Below are positions 54,123-63,397 of a stretch of 64,000 nt of DNA, piece after piece. This stretch comes from Sphingobacterium tabacisoli (GTDB taxonomy: Bacteria > Bacteroidota > Bacteroidia > Sphingobacteriales > Sphingobacteriaceae). The position numbers were made by a program, and so were the translations under genes. The notes beneath the pieces were generated by a model. The model saw only the letters and a program-made list of their open reading frames with translations, was not told the origin of the DNA and searched no databases. The DNA lies in NCBI RefSeq assembly GCF_017908035.1, contig NZ_JAEQMU010000001.1:186001-250000 (forward strand), given 5' to 3'. The first letter of the stretch is position 1; each line of letters begins with the position of its first letter.

Positions 54123-55550
54123 CTATTGATTATTCTGCATTTCAGGATTTTCGTCCATTACTTTCTGAGGAAAGCGAAGTGTGAGACGTTCAGCTTTGAG
54201 TGTATAGGTATCTATAGGGGAGCCTGTTGCTGAATATAAGGTGTGGGTGTATTTCTGATCTTTGAATAATGGGTCAACGGACAGTCGTCTCATATCGAAC
54301 CAACGGTATCCACTAAGCGCAAATTCGCGGACACGTTCTTCTAGAATAAAATTAACCAATGATAACTGCGTATCTGCAATGGGACTTGAAACTGGAGCTA
54401 GGGCTATAGGCATTCTGTGCTTGCGTAAGAATTCTACGTCTTCTTTAGCTCCCTGTAGATCATTAAGTCTAGCTTTACATTCGGCACGTAACAGGTAGAG
54501 ATCGGGAACGATTACTCCCATTTGAATATTACTTGGGCCGGTTCTTCGAAGAAATCCAGAGGGATAAGCTGGTCCGTAATAAGCATTGGATGAATAGAAG
54601 TTCAGACGTAGGTCTGTTGGATCAAAAAGATTTACTGTCCTTTTATCTAGGACCAGGTCATTAGATGATGCCGGCCAATAGGTTTGTTTTGCATATATAC
54701 TCTCTTTGATGTTAGGTACAAATGGATAGTTGGGGCCAAAAGAGGTTATTGGTAAAAACTCACCGCCCGGACCAAAGGTTTTGTTATAATCATATAGAGC
54801 GAGTGGAACAGTAGAATTGCTTAGTCCAGTCAATGCGTTATTCAGGTGCTTTAGGGCTTCCTCTGGGTTTCCCATGAAGAGATATACCTTGCCCAATAAT
54901 CCTTCGGCGGCAATCTTCGACATCCGTACGCGGTGCGATGGTGTTGCTGGAAGATTGGGAATTGCCTGAACCAGGTCTTTGATAATAAAATCATATACTT
55001 CTTTGACCGATGCTCTCGTAAACGTGTTGGCGGTGACATCAGCGCTTTCCAGTATTGGAAAACCGAGATCTGTAGCGGATGTAGTCGCATGATAAGGTTT
55101 TCCAAAAAGATTGATCAATAGAAAGTAAGTCCAGGCTCTGCCGGCTCTGGCCTCGGCCTGTAAAGACGCTTTCTGTTTTTCTGTACCATTCGTAGCTTCG
55201 GGAAGCTCATTGATGATCTTGTTATAGACATAGATATTTTTAATGGGTGTTTCAAGCTCTGAAGCATTTTCAGATGGCTCATAAACTATCGCGTCCCAGC
55301 GAAAAAGTCGCTGATTTTTCAGACGGCCTCCATCGAAATAGGGTTGAATGGCAGCGATTTCGTCGCCCATGACAACTTGTGCACTGGCATTGATACTGAT
55401 GAGTTCTAGATTATTTAACAATAGATCATAATCAGCAACCTCATCGGCCACTAAACGTCCTTTAGGGGTAACCTCTAGGAAATCTTTTTGACAGGATGCC
55501 AGAAAAAGAACTAATCCTGTCAGTAATATTGTTTTATAGGTTGTTTTCAT
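54123..55550 (-). CDS. SusD/RagB-family outer-membrane lipoprotein, 475 aa
   Basis: Lipobox in LFLASCQKDFLEVTP. The family features are the helical N-terminal TPR-like scaffold with LQAEARAGRAWTYFLLINLFGKPYH, and the C-terminal VREFALSGYRWFDMRRL. SusD partners hold substrates over the SusC channel. It follows the SusC-type receptor gene by 11 bp and precedes the TlpA-like gene. The length is usual for small SusD members. No glycan-active enzyme is encoded nearby, so a non-glycan ligand (peptide, siderophore-like) is possible. Confidence 0.92.
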   Translation of the reverse strand: MKTTYKTILLTGLVLFLASCQKDFLEVTPKGRLVADEVADYDLLLNNLELISINASAQVVMGDEIAAIQPYFDGGRLKNQRLFRWDAIVYEPSENASELETPIKNIYVYNKIINELPEATNGTEKQKASLQAEARAGRAWTYFLLINLFGKPYHATTSATDLGFPILESADVTANTFTRASVKEVYDFIIKDLVQAIPNLPATPSHRVRMSKIAAEGLLGKVYLFMGNPEEALKHLNNALTGLSNSTVPLALYDYNKTFGPGGEFLPITSFGPNYPFVPNIKESIYAKQTYWPASSNDLVLDKRTVNLFDPTDLRLNFYSSNAYYGPAYPSGFLRRTGPSNIQMGVIVPDLYLLRAECKARLNDLQGAKEDVEFLRKHRMPIALAPVSSPIADTQLSLVNFILEERVREFALSGYRWFDMRRLSVDPLFKDQKYTHTLYSATGSPIDTYTLKAERLTLRFPQKVMDENPEMQNNQ

Positions 55551-55561
55551 AACTGTTTACC

Positions 55562-58500
55562 TTAGAATTTGACATTTGCACCAAATGAAATAGTGCCTTG
55601 GTGCATACGCATACTGCGTATACCTTGGGAGGTATCCATATATTCTGGATCGATATTATTTTTATTGGCTTTCCAAAGCATAAGGTTGGATACTTGAGCT
55701 CGTAAGGTAATACGATCTGTACGAATGCTGTTGAGCAACGAAACCGGTAAATCGTACGCCAACGTGATATCGCGGAGTTTGATGTAAGATGCACTGACCA
55801 CATTGATATCTGCCAGGGTATAGTATTGGAAATCACGACGGGTGTAGCTGAGCGAAGAGTTAGAAACATACGAGGGAATATCGGTGTAACGCTCATCCCC
55901 AGGTTTTTGCCAGCGCTGTGCAAAATCGGCGTGGAGATTGCCTGTGGTCAATCCCTCACGAAGGGCGCTCGAGTGATGTAATCTATTGGTATATGTTTGA
56001 TTGACATCCTTACGCATCACATGACCTAGATTGAAAATTACAGCGGCACTTAGACTGAAATTTTTGTAATGGAAAACGTTAGTCATACCACCGCTCCAAA
56101 CGGGTTGAAAGGTGCCCTGATAGAACACATCTTCTTGCAAGGCACTATTGGGTGCTTTGGTCTCGGTTCCGTCGGCAAGAAGGATTTTAGGATCGCCCAG
56201 TTCATCAAGACCTACAAAATTGTAAGCAAATAATGCAAAAGCAGGAAATCCAGCTACATAGTTTTGCCATATACGTTGCATACTGCTGTTGTCGTAGGTG
56301 GCTAAGTTCAGTTTTGGAATCTGGTTCTTGTTGTATGCTATATTGAAGATCGTATTCCAGGTGAAAGCATCGTTTTTAAGATTAATCGTGTTTAATCCCA
56401 GTTCGATACCTTTATTTTCCATATCACCAAGGTTTCCGATGATGTTAGGATAGCCACTGAAGGTGTTGGTCGGCATGACACCTAGCATATCGCTTGTCCG
56501 TTTGCGATATAGGTCTAGGGAACCAGATATACGGTTGTTAAATAGACCGAAATCTAGACCAATGTTGATGTTTTTGGTGCTTTCCCAGGTTAGCTTGGTA
56601 TTGGATGGCGTCGCGATGGTCAAGCCTGTTCGTCCGGGAAGAAAGCCACTTTGTACGGTGCTAAGGATATCCTTTGATGCCGCTGTCCCTGGTTCAGGAG
56701 AATTACCGGTCAATCCGAAAGTGGCGCGCAGCGCTAAATCCTGTAGCCAGTCTTTCTTAGGCATGAAATCTTCTTTACTTAATAACCATTTCCCACCGAT
56801 GCTCCATACCGGTCTGTTTTGGGCTGATTTGTCCAGACCAAATAGATTGCTCCTGTCGATACGGAAACTTCCATTGATGGCATATTTCCTATGGTAGGTG
56901 TACGCGGTATTGGCGTAGTAAGATATAAATCTGGATAACCGTTCGGTTTGATTAAAAGCATCATTGTTGAGTAAGCTGCTATCCCAGTAATTAGGCATAA
57001 TGGGGTTGTCTACGCCAAATTCTCCGAGCGTATTATAATCGACTGCTCCAAAGGTTTGCAGACGCTCATTATAGCCTCTTACGGTGCTACGGTTGGTGGT
57101 ATAGAGCTGCTCTTGTACCTCTTGGCCAACAAGTAGTGTCAGTTGATGGGTATCAGCCTGCCAGTTTTTATTATAGCTCAATTGGTTGCGCACTGTCCAG
57201 CTCTGTTGATTCTGATTGGTCAGGCTATAGCGGCCTCCGTTCTTAGGAAGGTAGTAGGTTGGTGTAGAACCTCCATTGGGGGCGACGGTAAACTGTACCA
57301 ATTCGTTACGTACCATATAACTTTTGGTATCGTCATAGCTTTCCATTTTTGCATTACCTTTGGTATAGCCGTAGGTTCCTTCAAATGCTAAACCATCGAT
57401 AAGTTTGATGTTAAGCCCAAGTACATTGCGGCTTAGGAAGTTGTTGTTTTTGCTGTGCCCGTAATCAAACTCATCCAGTGGATTGTAGTTGAGGTCGATA
57501 AGACTGAGATCTTGAAATTCTTGACGCATTTCTTCGCTCAGATCCATCATATAAGGCATAGAGAGATTGCGACCAAAGGCATCTCTGAACAGTTGATAAG
57601 GGTAGAAATTAGGATTGACGCTGGCATTTCTTTTGCTGCTGTTTATACCGTTAGTAAGGTCGGTAATCAGGTTTAATCGGATGTGTTTGCCCAATTGAAA
57701 ATCCTGTCTGAGGTTGACCTTGTAGTTGTTGTCTTTCTCGCCAGGCTGATTGCTCGTAGCCTTGGTATAGGCTGCCGATCCATAGAACGAATAGTTGGTA
57801 CTGCCACCAGAAAGGGATACCGAGTGGTTCATTAAAGATGCATTACGGTAGAATAGATCTTTAATCTGTTGTCTGTTGTCTATATTGGATAAACTGTCTA
57901 GCCCATGTTTTGCCTGCTCGGCAGAGATTAATCCATTGGCTAGATCATACTGTATACGTTGATGAGGAGCTATACCGGCACTACCAAATAGATAAGGGTA
58001 AACTTCCTCCCAGGGATAATTGATGGGATCGAAAGTTTCGATAGCTGCCTGAATAAATTGTTTGCTATTTAAGGTCGGAATATAATTCAAATCGGGCTTG
58101 CCCTGAAAGTTCATAAAAGCACTGTAGTTGACTTTCAGTCGATCGCCAGGTGTTCCTTTTTTGGTCGTGATTACAATCACACCATTGGAAGCTCTTGCTC
58201 CCCATATCGAAGCCGCGGTAGCATCTTTGAGCACTGTGATATCGGCTACATCCTGTGGATTGATACTCGATACATCATCGATAGGGATGCCGTCGACGAC
58301 AAATAGTGGGTTTCTATTGGTACCGATGTACCCCTGTCCATTGGGATCGCTGATACCAATGGTAGATAGTCCCCTTATTAGGAACGGATTTTGCGCAGCA
58401 CTCGGTGAATTATTTACTGTAAGTCCGGGAATAAGACCGTCAAGACGCTGCAGGATGTTCATGCTTCCAGTACGGTTTTCCAAGATAGCCATATTGGGCT

Positions 58501-59200
58501 TAGCATAGGATCCCGTACTGCGTTCTTTGGAAATGGTTTGGTACCCCGTATTGACCACCTTGATCTCTTCGAGTTGATCCACTGCCGGCTTTAATATAAC
58601 CGTACCTATATTTGTGTTGGCCGTTGTGCGATGTGTTTTATAACCTACATAGCTGATAGCGATGTTATGCTCTTTACGTACATTTTTAAGAATGAAATAA
58701 CCGTTCTGATCGGTACTGGCAGAAGCACCGCTCTCTATGACGGTAATAGTAGCATCGGGTAGGGGCTTGCCGTTCTCGTCAGTGATTCTGCCGCGTACGT
58801 CAATCGTGGACTGCAGGGCAAAGGTATCTGCCGGTGTGGTGGGGGAGGCTTCTACGGTAATGGTCTTGTCGATGATGCGATATCCAAAAGGCGTATCCTT
58901 CAGTAATTCTTCCATGACCTCGCTCACTGCTGCGTTCTTGAAATTTACAGTAACGGTAGATTTGTTGAAAGCGGTGTTTTTCATCAGGACATCGTAACCG
59001 GTTTGTTTTCTGATTTCGACAAATACCCGGCCCATACTGATGTTCTTCCCAGTTAATGTAAGCTGTTGGCCAAAGCTGTTAGCACTCAGTTGCAGTTGAC
59101 ATAGGATCAATATGAAAACTGTTAATTTCATAATTAATAAAAATTTAAGGCTGTAGCCTGATGGAAGCAAACAGCGGATTCTAGTATAAATTTTATACAT
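55562..59200 (-). CDS. SusC/RagA-family TonB-dependent receptor with STN domain, 1212 aa
   Basis: A pre-signal basic stretch (1-23), then the signal MKLTVFILILCQLQLSANSFGQ, an STN domain (about 45-120), a carboxypeptidase-regulatory-like domain (about 135-210) and a plug with NILQRLDGLIPGLTVNN, FVVDGIPIDDVSSINPQDV, ITVLKDATAASIWGARASNGVIVITTKKG, the SusC signatures. The barrel takes up the rest. The STN domain fits with the sigma/FecR pair encoded upstream. An internal start at 59131 would also give a full signal. With SusD at 54123 it forms a TonB-powered uptake complex; the ligand cannot be told. Confidence 0.94.
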   Translation of the reverse strand: MYKIYTRIRCLLPSGYSLKFLLIMKLTVFILILCQLQLSANSFGQQLTLTGKNISMGRVFVEIRKQTGYDVLMKNTAFNKSTVTVNFKNAAVSEVMEELLKDTPFGYRIIDKTITVEASPTTPADTFALQSTIDVRGRITDENGKPLPDATITVIESGASASTDQNGYFILKNVRKEHNIAISYVGYKTHRTTANTNIGTVILKPAVDQLEEIKVVNTGYQTISKERSTGSYAKPNMAILENRTGSMNILQRLDGLIPGLTVNNSPSAAQNPFLIRGLSTIGISDPNGQGYIGTNRNPLFVVDGIPIDDVSSINPQDVADITVLKDATAASIWGARASNGVIVITTKKGTPGDRLKVNYSAFMNFQGKPDLNYIPTLNSKQFIQAAIETFDPINYPWEEVYPYLFGSAGIAPHQRIQYDLANGLISAEQAKHGLDSLSNIDNRQQIKDLFYRNASLMNHSVSLSGGSTNYSFYGSAAYTKATSNQPGEKDNNYKVNLRQDFQLGKHIRLNLITDLTNGINSSKRNASVNPNFYPYQLFRDAFGRNLSMPYMMDLSEEMRQEFQDLSLIDLNYNPLDEFDYGHSKNNNFLSRNVLGLNIKLIDGLAFEGTYGYTKGNAKMESYDDTKSYMVRNELVQFTVAPNGGSTPTYYLPKNGGRYSLTNQNQQSWTVRNQLSYNKNWQADTHQLTLLVGQEVQEQLYTTNRSTVRGYNERLQTFGAVDYNTLGEFGVDNPIMPNYWDSSLLNNDAFNQTERLSRFISYYANTAYTYHRKYAINGSFRIDRSNLFGLDKSAQNRPVWSIGGKWLLSKEDFMPKKDWLQDLALRATFGLTGNSPEPGTAASKDILSTVQSGFLPGRTGLTIATPSNTKLTWESTKNINIGLDFGLFNNRISGSLDLYRKRTSDMLGVMPTNTFSGYPNIIGNLGDMENKGIELGLNTINLKNDAFTWNTIFNIAYNKNQIPKLNLATYDNSSMQRIWQNYVAGFPAFALFAYNFVGLDELGDPKILLADGTETKAPNSALQEDVFYQGTFQPVWSGGMTNVFHYKNFSLSAAVIFNLGHVMRKDVNQTYTNRLHHSSALREGLTTGNLHADFAQRWQKPGDERYTDIPSYVSNSSLSYTRRDFQYYTLADINVVSASYIKLRDITLAYDLPVSLLNSIRTDRITLRAQVSNLMLWKANKNNIDPEYMDTSQGIRSMRMHQGTISFGANVKF

Positions 59201-59290
59201 TTACGTAGTCTTTTATGGTGCTGTGGTCAATCGCGAAAATGAGTTACAGTACCAGGTTGAAAAATAATTGTTAGTCAATTGTTTGAAATC

Positions 59291-59334
59291 AGATCAAGAA
59301 GGCTTCGACTCCAGTCGAAGTCTTTTTTTGATCT
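59291..59334. terminator. long inverted repeat between fecR and susC
   Basis: AGATCAAGAAGGCTTCGACT (59291-59310) and AGTCGAAG...TTGATCT (59313-59334) pair over most of their length with a 2-base loop. A run of seven Ts follows the core on the plus strand; on the minus strand the A-rich side comes first. It lies 90 bp upstream of susC and about 80 bp after the fecR stop, so it may end the sigma/fecR transcript before susC. Confidence 0.75.
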
Positions 59335-59411
59335 ATAGCGCTTAGCTGTCGGTGTTTTTTCTGCTCATCTCGTATAGGTTATATGTTAAAAAATAAGTTA
59401 GTTATCAATTT

Positions 59412-60551
59412 TTATTTGTTCTTGACGTGAATCTCACGCCCTTTGATTTCAAAGTGTGCGATACCTGTCCGCTCGATGATATCGAGTACTTTGGATAGCT
59501 GTTCGTATCGGCTGATGGTACCCAACATGGTTTCTTTTTTGAGTGATGGATTGTCGTAGATCACGCTGACATTGTACCATCGTGCTATTTTATGCATAAC
59601 ATTTTCCAGGTTTTCACTATCGAACAGGAAGTAACCTTCTTTCCAGGCAATGGCGTCGCTCGCGACTATCTTTTGAATATGGATCTTGCCCTGCCGGACT
59701 GTTGCCTGCTGATCGGGAGCCAGGACTTTGGTATACACGGCGTCTCCATAGTTCGTAGAGAGTTGTACTGCACCTTCCAAAAGGGTGGTCGTTACGGTCG
59801 ATTCTTCCTGGTAGGCGTTGATATTAAAAGATGTACCGAGCACCCGTACCTGCTGGTTGTCACTGATGACGATAAATGGATGCTGGCTATCCTTGGAGAC
59901 TTCGAAGTATGCTTCGCCCTGCAGTGTCACCTTGCGCTGCCCTTCGTGGACCGGAGCTGTATTGTAAGTAAGACTCGAACCTGCATTCAGCCATACTTTG
60001 CTTTTGTCCGGGAGAATGACTGCATAGGTTTCGCCCTTTGCGGTGCTTAGGGTATGGATTTCGTTACGCAGCTCTGATTCGGCGATGGTATAAGTCAATT
60101 GACCATCGTTAGATTTGCTGATATGGATACCAGCCTGCTGCTGGATATCTCCGTTCTCGAGGTTATTGAGATTGATTTTGTGGCCGTTGCCAAGCGTAAG
60201 TGTAGCTCCCTGGCTGCCTGGTACAACTTTGCTTTGCGTTAACTGCTGTTGGTCGCTATGTGTCGTCTGCTGTCTGAGGAGGTAAACACCCAAGAATAGG
60301 AGTATGATAGCGGCAGCTGCGGCGATACGGAATAAAGGCCGCTTATAAAAAGCTGTTGGCGCTGCTGGTTCCCTAAATGGAAAAGCTTCATCCAATTTTT
60401 TCATATCATTGACAAATACACGTATATCTTCGAGGGGCTTTGCATGCGCTATATACTGATCATACCAAGCATCCAAAAGGGTACGCTCTTCAGTCGTGAT
60501 TGTACCTTCTTTGAGCTTTTTCAGTAGTTCCTTGCCTGTCGTTCGTTTCAT
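59412..60551 (-). CDS. FecR-family anti-sigma factor, 379 aa
   Basis: N-terminal cytoplasmic anti-sigma segment with EERTLLDAWYDQYI, one membrane helix (FRIAAAAAIILLFLGVYLL, about residues 90-108), the periplasmic FecR domain with ETYAVILPDKSKVWLNAGSSLTY, LQGEAYFEVSKDSQHPF and VRVLGTSFNINAYQ, and a DUF4974 C terminus (YFLFDSENLENVMHKIARWYNVSVIYD). It probably controls the ECF sigma factor encoded 136 bp upstream and receives a signal from the STN domain of the SusC-type receptor encoded downstream. Confidence 0.94.
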   Translation of the reverse strand: MKRTTGKELLKKLKEGTITTEERTLLDAWYDQYIAHAKPLEDIRVFVNDMKKLDEAFPFREPAAPTAFYKRPLFRIAAAAAIILLFLGVYLLRQQTTHSDQQQLTQSKVVPGSQGATLTLGNGHKINLNNLENGDIQQQAGIHISKSNDGQLTYTIAESELRNEIHTLSTAKGETYAVILPDKSKVWLNAGSSLTYNTAPVHEGQRKVTLQGEAYFEVSKDSQHPFIVISDNQQVRVLGTSFNINAYQEESTVTTTLLEGAVQLSTNYGDAVYTKVLAPDQQATVRQGKIHIQKIVASDAIAWKEGYFLFDSENLENVMHKIARWYNVSVIYDNPSLKKETMLGTISRYEQLSKVLDIIERTGIAHFEIKGREIHVKNK

Positions 60552-60687
60552 TAGTGTTTATAAAATTGATGATAAGTAGTCCGCTCGTTCGCCTTATAGT
60601 CGTTAGACAGGCAACCGGGAGGTAGGGGGACAATAAAATTTAAAATAATCGTTTTCTTGGTGAAAGGCCTCACCATGGAAGGTCATC

Positions 60688-61260
60688 CTACCAGAATAGG
60701 GACAGGAACAGGCTGAGTTTGATTTTGAGACGAAGGATCCGGATTGCTCTTTGCATCTGTTTTTTGACCGATTGATCGGATATATTGAGCTCTGTCGCAA
60801 TCTGTTTGTACGTCATCCCTTGTTTGCGACTCATTTCGAATACCGTCTTCATCTTTTTGGGCAGTCGCTCGATCTCCCGTAACAGCAGTCCCTCGAGCTC
60901 TTTGTGACGTAGGGGGTGATCGGTGGTGCTGGTTGTAAAACTTAAAAATGTATCGATAGAACCAATGTACCTGTCGACCACTTTTTGATGGGCTATAAAA
61001 TTCAAGATTCTATTTCGGATAGCTCCATAGAGATAAGCATCAACCGAATCTGGGACAGGTAGGGATTTCCGTTTGGCCCAGAGAGAAGCGAACACCTCTT
61101 GTACCATATCACGGGCTTCATCATGGTCACTGAGTGATCGATTAGCATGAAAATAAAGAGCTTCCTTATAACGGTGATACATCTCGGAAAAAGCACTCTC
61201 GTCGCCCTGGATGAGTAGGGTGAAAAGGTGTTTGTCAGAAAAGTCGCTATAACAAGTCAT
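60688..61260 (-). CDS. FecI-like ECF sigma factor, 190 aa
   Basis: Region 2 is seen in AFSEMYHRYKEALYFHANRSLSDHDEARDMVQEVFASLWAKR, region 4 in MKTVFEMSRKQGMTYKQIATELNISDQSVKKQMQRAIRILR. The protein ends in LSLFLSLFW, a hydrophobic tail common in Bacteroidota FecI-like factors. It is followed by fecR, the SusC-type receptor, SusD and a TlpA-like gene, the classical order of a FecI/FecR-controlled uptake locus. Confidence 0.92.
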   Translation of the reverse strand: MTCYSDFSDKHLFTLLIQGDESAFSEMYHRYKEALYFHANRSLSDHDEARDMVQEVFASLWAKRKSLPVPDSVDAYLYGAIRNRILNFIAHQKVVDRYIGSIDTFLSFTTSTTDHPLRHKELEGLLLREIERLPKKMKTVFEMSRKQGMTYKQIATELNISDQSVKKQMQRAIRILRLKIKLSLFLSLFW

Positions 61261-61570
61261 CTTTTAAAGCTCAAGTTGGTCTTCGTCCTGACAATTATAG
61301 ATAAAATTTGATATAAATTGTCTAAAGTATATTGTTTTTTATGATGGGAATTGTTTTGCAAGAAGCCTTGGCGTAAGTGTAGGAGATAAGAAAGGGTAGT
61401 TGATAGGTAGTTGTAACAGTTTGGTCTGGTTTTAATTGTCAGTCGTTGAGTGCTTTAGAATTGATAGTGTCCGCAGAGTACGATAAGCCACTTCCTTTGG
61501 TGTTTTATAGTCTTTAATTTTGGGAATAAATCCAGCCTAGAAAGGTATTACAAAAGACAATTTATAAGAT
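61261..61570. other. 310-bp divergent intergenic region
   Basis: It separates the minus-strand sigma gene from the plus-strand small secreted protein. A TACTTTAG on the minus strand at 61322-61329 resembles a weak -7 box for the sigma gene. Nothing else, neither a repeat nor an RNA gene, is recognisable. Confidence 0.4.
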
Positions 61571-61993
61571 ATGAAAACAAGATTTTTATGTATGCTGCTC
61601 TTTATGGGAGGAGTATTGATGGGGCAGGCCCAAGAGAAAATAGAAGATGTTGTAGGAGGATGGACAGTGGTCAAATGGATACAACAGATTCCGGAAGAAA
61701 ATGATAAACCTACAGTACGGACAGATCATTATGAAACTGGTGAAAATATTTGGCAAATCCAAAAAAACGGAAAAGCTACGAATAAGCAGAAAGATAGGAA
61801 GTTGATAAAGGGCTATTATCTGTATGTGGAGGATGGTAGGCTTTTCTTGACCCATAAAGAGGATTCAGCTAATGAATTGTACTTGCTACAGCGAAAAGAT
61901 GGACAATTGTTGATGTATGATGTGTTGGCACATGACTTTGATGATCCCAATGGTTATAAGAATATCCATCATCTGGTAAAAGTCAAACAGTAA
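61571..61993 (+). CDS. small secreted protein, lipocalin-like, 140 aa
   Basis: A signal peptide (cleavage near GQAQEK) is followed by EDVVGGWTVVKWIQQIPEEN, a short beta-rich body with WQIQKNGKATNKQKDRKLIKGYYLY and LFLTHKEDSANELYLLQRKDGQLLM, which fits the small lipocalin-like proteins of Bacteroidota. Role unknown. It is preceded by a GAAAGG/AAGATATG region and stands alone, between the sigma gene and the alcohol dehydrogenase gene. The fit to lipocalin-like proteins rests on the GxW opening and strand pattern. Confidence 0.6.
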   Translation: MKTRFLCMLLFMGGVLMGQAQEKIEDVVGGWTVVKWIQQIPEENDKPTVRTDHYETGENIWQIQKNGKATNKQKDRKLIKGYYLYVEDGRLFLTHKEDSANELYLLQRKDGQLLMYDVLAHDFDDPNGYKNIHHLVKVKQ

Positions 61994-62067
61994 ATATTCC
62001 GTAAAATAGGATTAAAATATTTTTTGGATAAAGTGGTTATGGTGTTTTTGTCTTAAATTTGATTATA

Positions 62068-62075
62068 TACTTTAG
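62068..62075 (+). promoter_or_regulatory. -7-like box of the alcohol dehydrogenase gene
   Basis: TACTTTAG (seven of eight to TAnnTTTG) lies 7 bases before the ATG 62083. It overlaps the region that an earlier TTG start (62059) would code for, so the ATG 62083, or ATG 62089, is favoured. Confidence 0.4.
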
Positions 62076-62082
62076 CACAGTC

Positions 62083-63144
62083 ATGACTATGAATACATTT
62101 TCAACAAGGGCATTTGGTACGGAAGCACCAGAAGCCGATTTAAAACCAATGAGCATCCAACGTAGAGAAGTAACCGCCAAGGATGTGGAAATCGATGTTC
62201 TATATTGTGGTGTCTGCCACTCTGATTTACATACGGCAAGAAACGAATGGGGAGGGACTTCCTATCCAAGTGTACCAGGGCACGAGATTGTGGGATGTAT
62301 CACTAAAATAGGTGGTGCTGTAACAAAGTTTAAAGTTGGTGATTTAGTAGGTGTAGGCTGTATGGTAGATAGTTGTCGCCATTGTGAGAGTTGTAAGGAT
62401 GGGGTGGAGCAGTATTGTGAAAATGGGATGACAGGTACCTACGATTCGCCCGACAAATATCTGGGAACGCATACCATGGGCGGATATTCAGAACGTGTTG
62501 TGGTTGACGAGGATTTTGTATTAAAGGTACCTACTAACCTAGATCTCGCAGCCACAGCCCCGCTTTTATGTGCTGGCATTACCACTTACTCTCCTTTACG
62601 ACATTGGAATGTAGGCCCTGGACAAAGGGTCGGAATCGTAGGAATCGGTGGGTTGGGACATATGGGTGTCAAGTTGGCAAAAGCAATGGGGGCCTATGTT
62701 GTTGTGATAACAACGTCCGCTTCCAAAAAAGAAGATGCTTTGCGCTTAGGAGCAGATGAGATTATACTGTCTACCGATGAGGAGCAGATGAGGAAAAATG
62801 CAGGAACGCTACATTTTATTCTAGATTGTGTTTCGGCACAACATGATATCAACGCCTATTTAAGGTTACTAAAGCGAGATGGACAGCTTACATTAGTGGG
62901 GGCGCCAGAACATCCATTGCCTGTGGCGGCATTTAGTCTTATCCCAGGACGAAAGAGTTTTTCCGGGTCGCTGATTGGGGGGATTGCCGAAACGCAGGAA
63001 ATGCTCGATTTCTGCGGAAAGCACAATATCACATCTGATATTGAACTGATCCGTATGGAAGATATTAATACAGCCTATGAACGTCTGTTAAAAAGTGATG
63101 TAAAGTATCGTTTTGTAATTGATATGGGCAGTTTGAAAGATTAA
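62083..63144 (+). CDS. zinc-dependent NAD(P)-type alcohol dehydrogenase (YahK/CAD-like), 353 aa
   Basis: Catalytic zinc motif CGVCHSDLH and PGHEIVG, structural zinc site with four Cys in VGCMVDSCRHCESCKDGVEQYC, and the Rossmann motif GIGGLGHMGVKLAKAMG place it in the cinnamyl-alcohol-dehydrogenase-like family of medium-chain dehydrogenases, which reduce aldehydes with NADPH. Length is normal (about 350). The start is ATG 62083 (or 62089); an earlier TTG lies inside the promoter region. It is cytosolic and ends at a strong terminator. It is not linked to its neighbours. Confidence 0.9.
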   Translation: MTMNTFSTRAFGTEAPEADLKPMSIQRREVTAKDVEIDVLYCGVCHSDLHTARNEWGGTSYPSVPGHEIVGCITKIGGAVTKFKVGDLVGVGCMVDSCRHCESCKDGVEQYCENGMTGTYDSPDKYLGTHTMGGYSERVVVDEDFVLKVPTNLDLAATAPLLCAGITTYSPLRHWNVGPGQRVGIVGIGGLGHMGVKLAKAMGAYVVVITTSASKKEDALRLGADEIILSTDEEQMRKNAGTLHFILDCVSAQHDINAYLRLLKRDGQLTLVGAPEHPLPVAAFSLIPGRKSFSGSLIGGIAETQEMLDFCGKHNITSDIELIRMEDINTAYERLLKSDVKYRFVIDMGSLKD

Positions 63145-63170
63145 TGAGATATCGGTTTTTGATAATCGGA

Positions 63171-63206
63171 AGTGAAGTAATGGATCTATTGCTTCACTTT
63201 TTTTTT
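63171..63206 (+). terminator. terminator of the alcohol dehydrogenase gene
   Basis: AGTGAAGTAAT (63171-63181) and ATTGCTTCACT (63188-63198) form an 11-bp stem with one G-T pair and a 6-base loop, followed by a run of nine Ts (63198-63206). It is 27 bp after the stop codon. Confidence 0.85.
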
Positions 63207-63397
63207 CTGAAAGTATATGTATTATGGATTCGATTCTATATTCCAAGGGATCAATGAGCTCTCTTCGTTCGGTTTAATGGGCATCAAGAACTTTTTTCAT
63301 GATGATTTGCTTTTTGTATTGGTATTCTGAAGCTCTCCTGCGAGCACCAGGATCAGTAGACTGCTGTTGATGATTCAATGGAATCATGAAAGTTTTA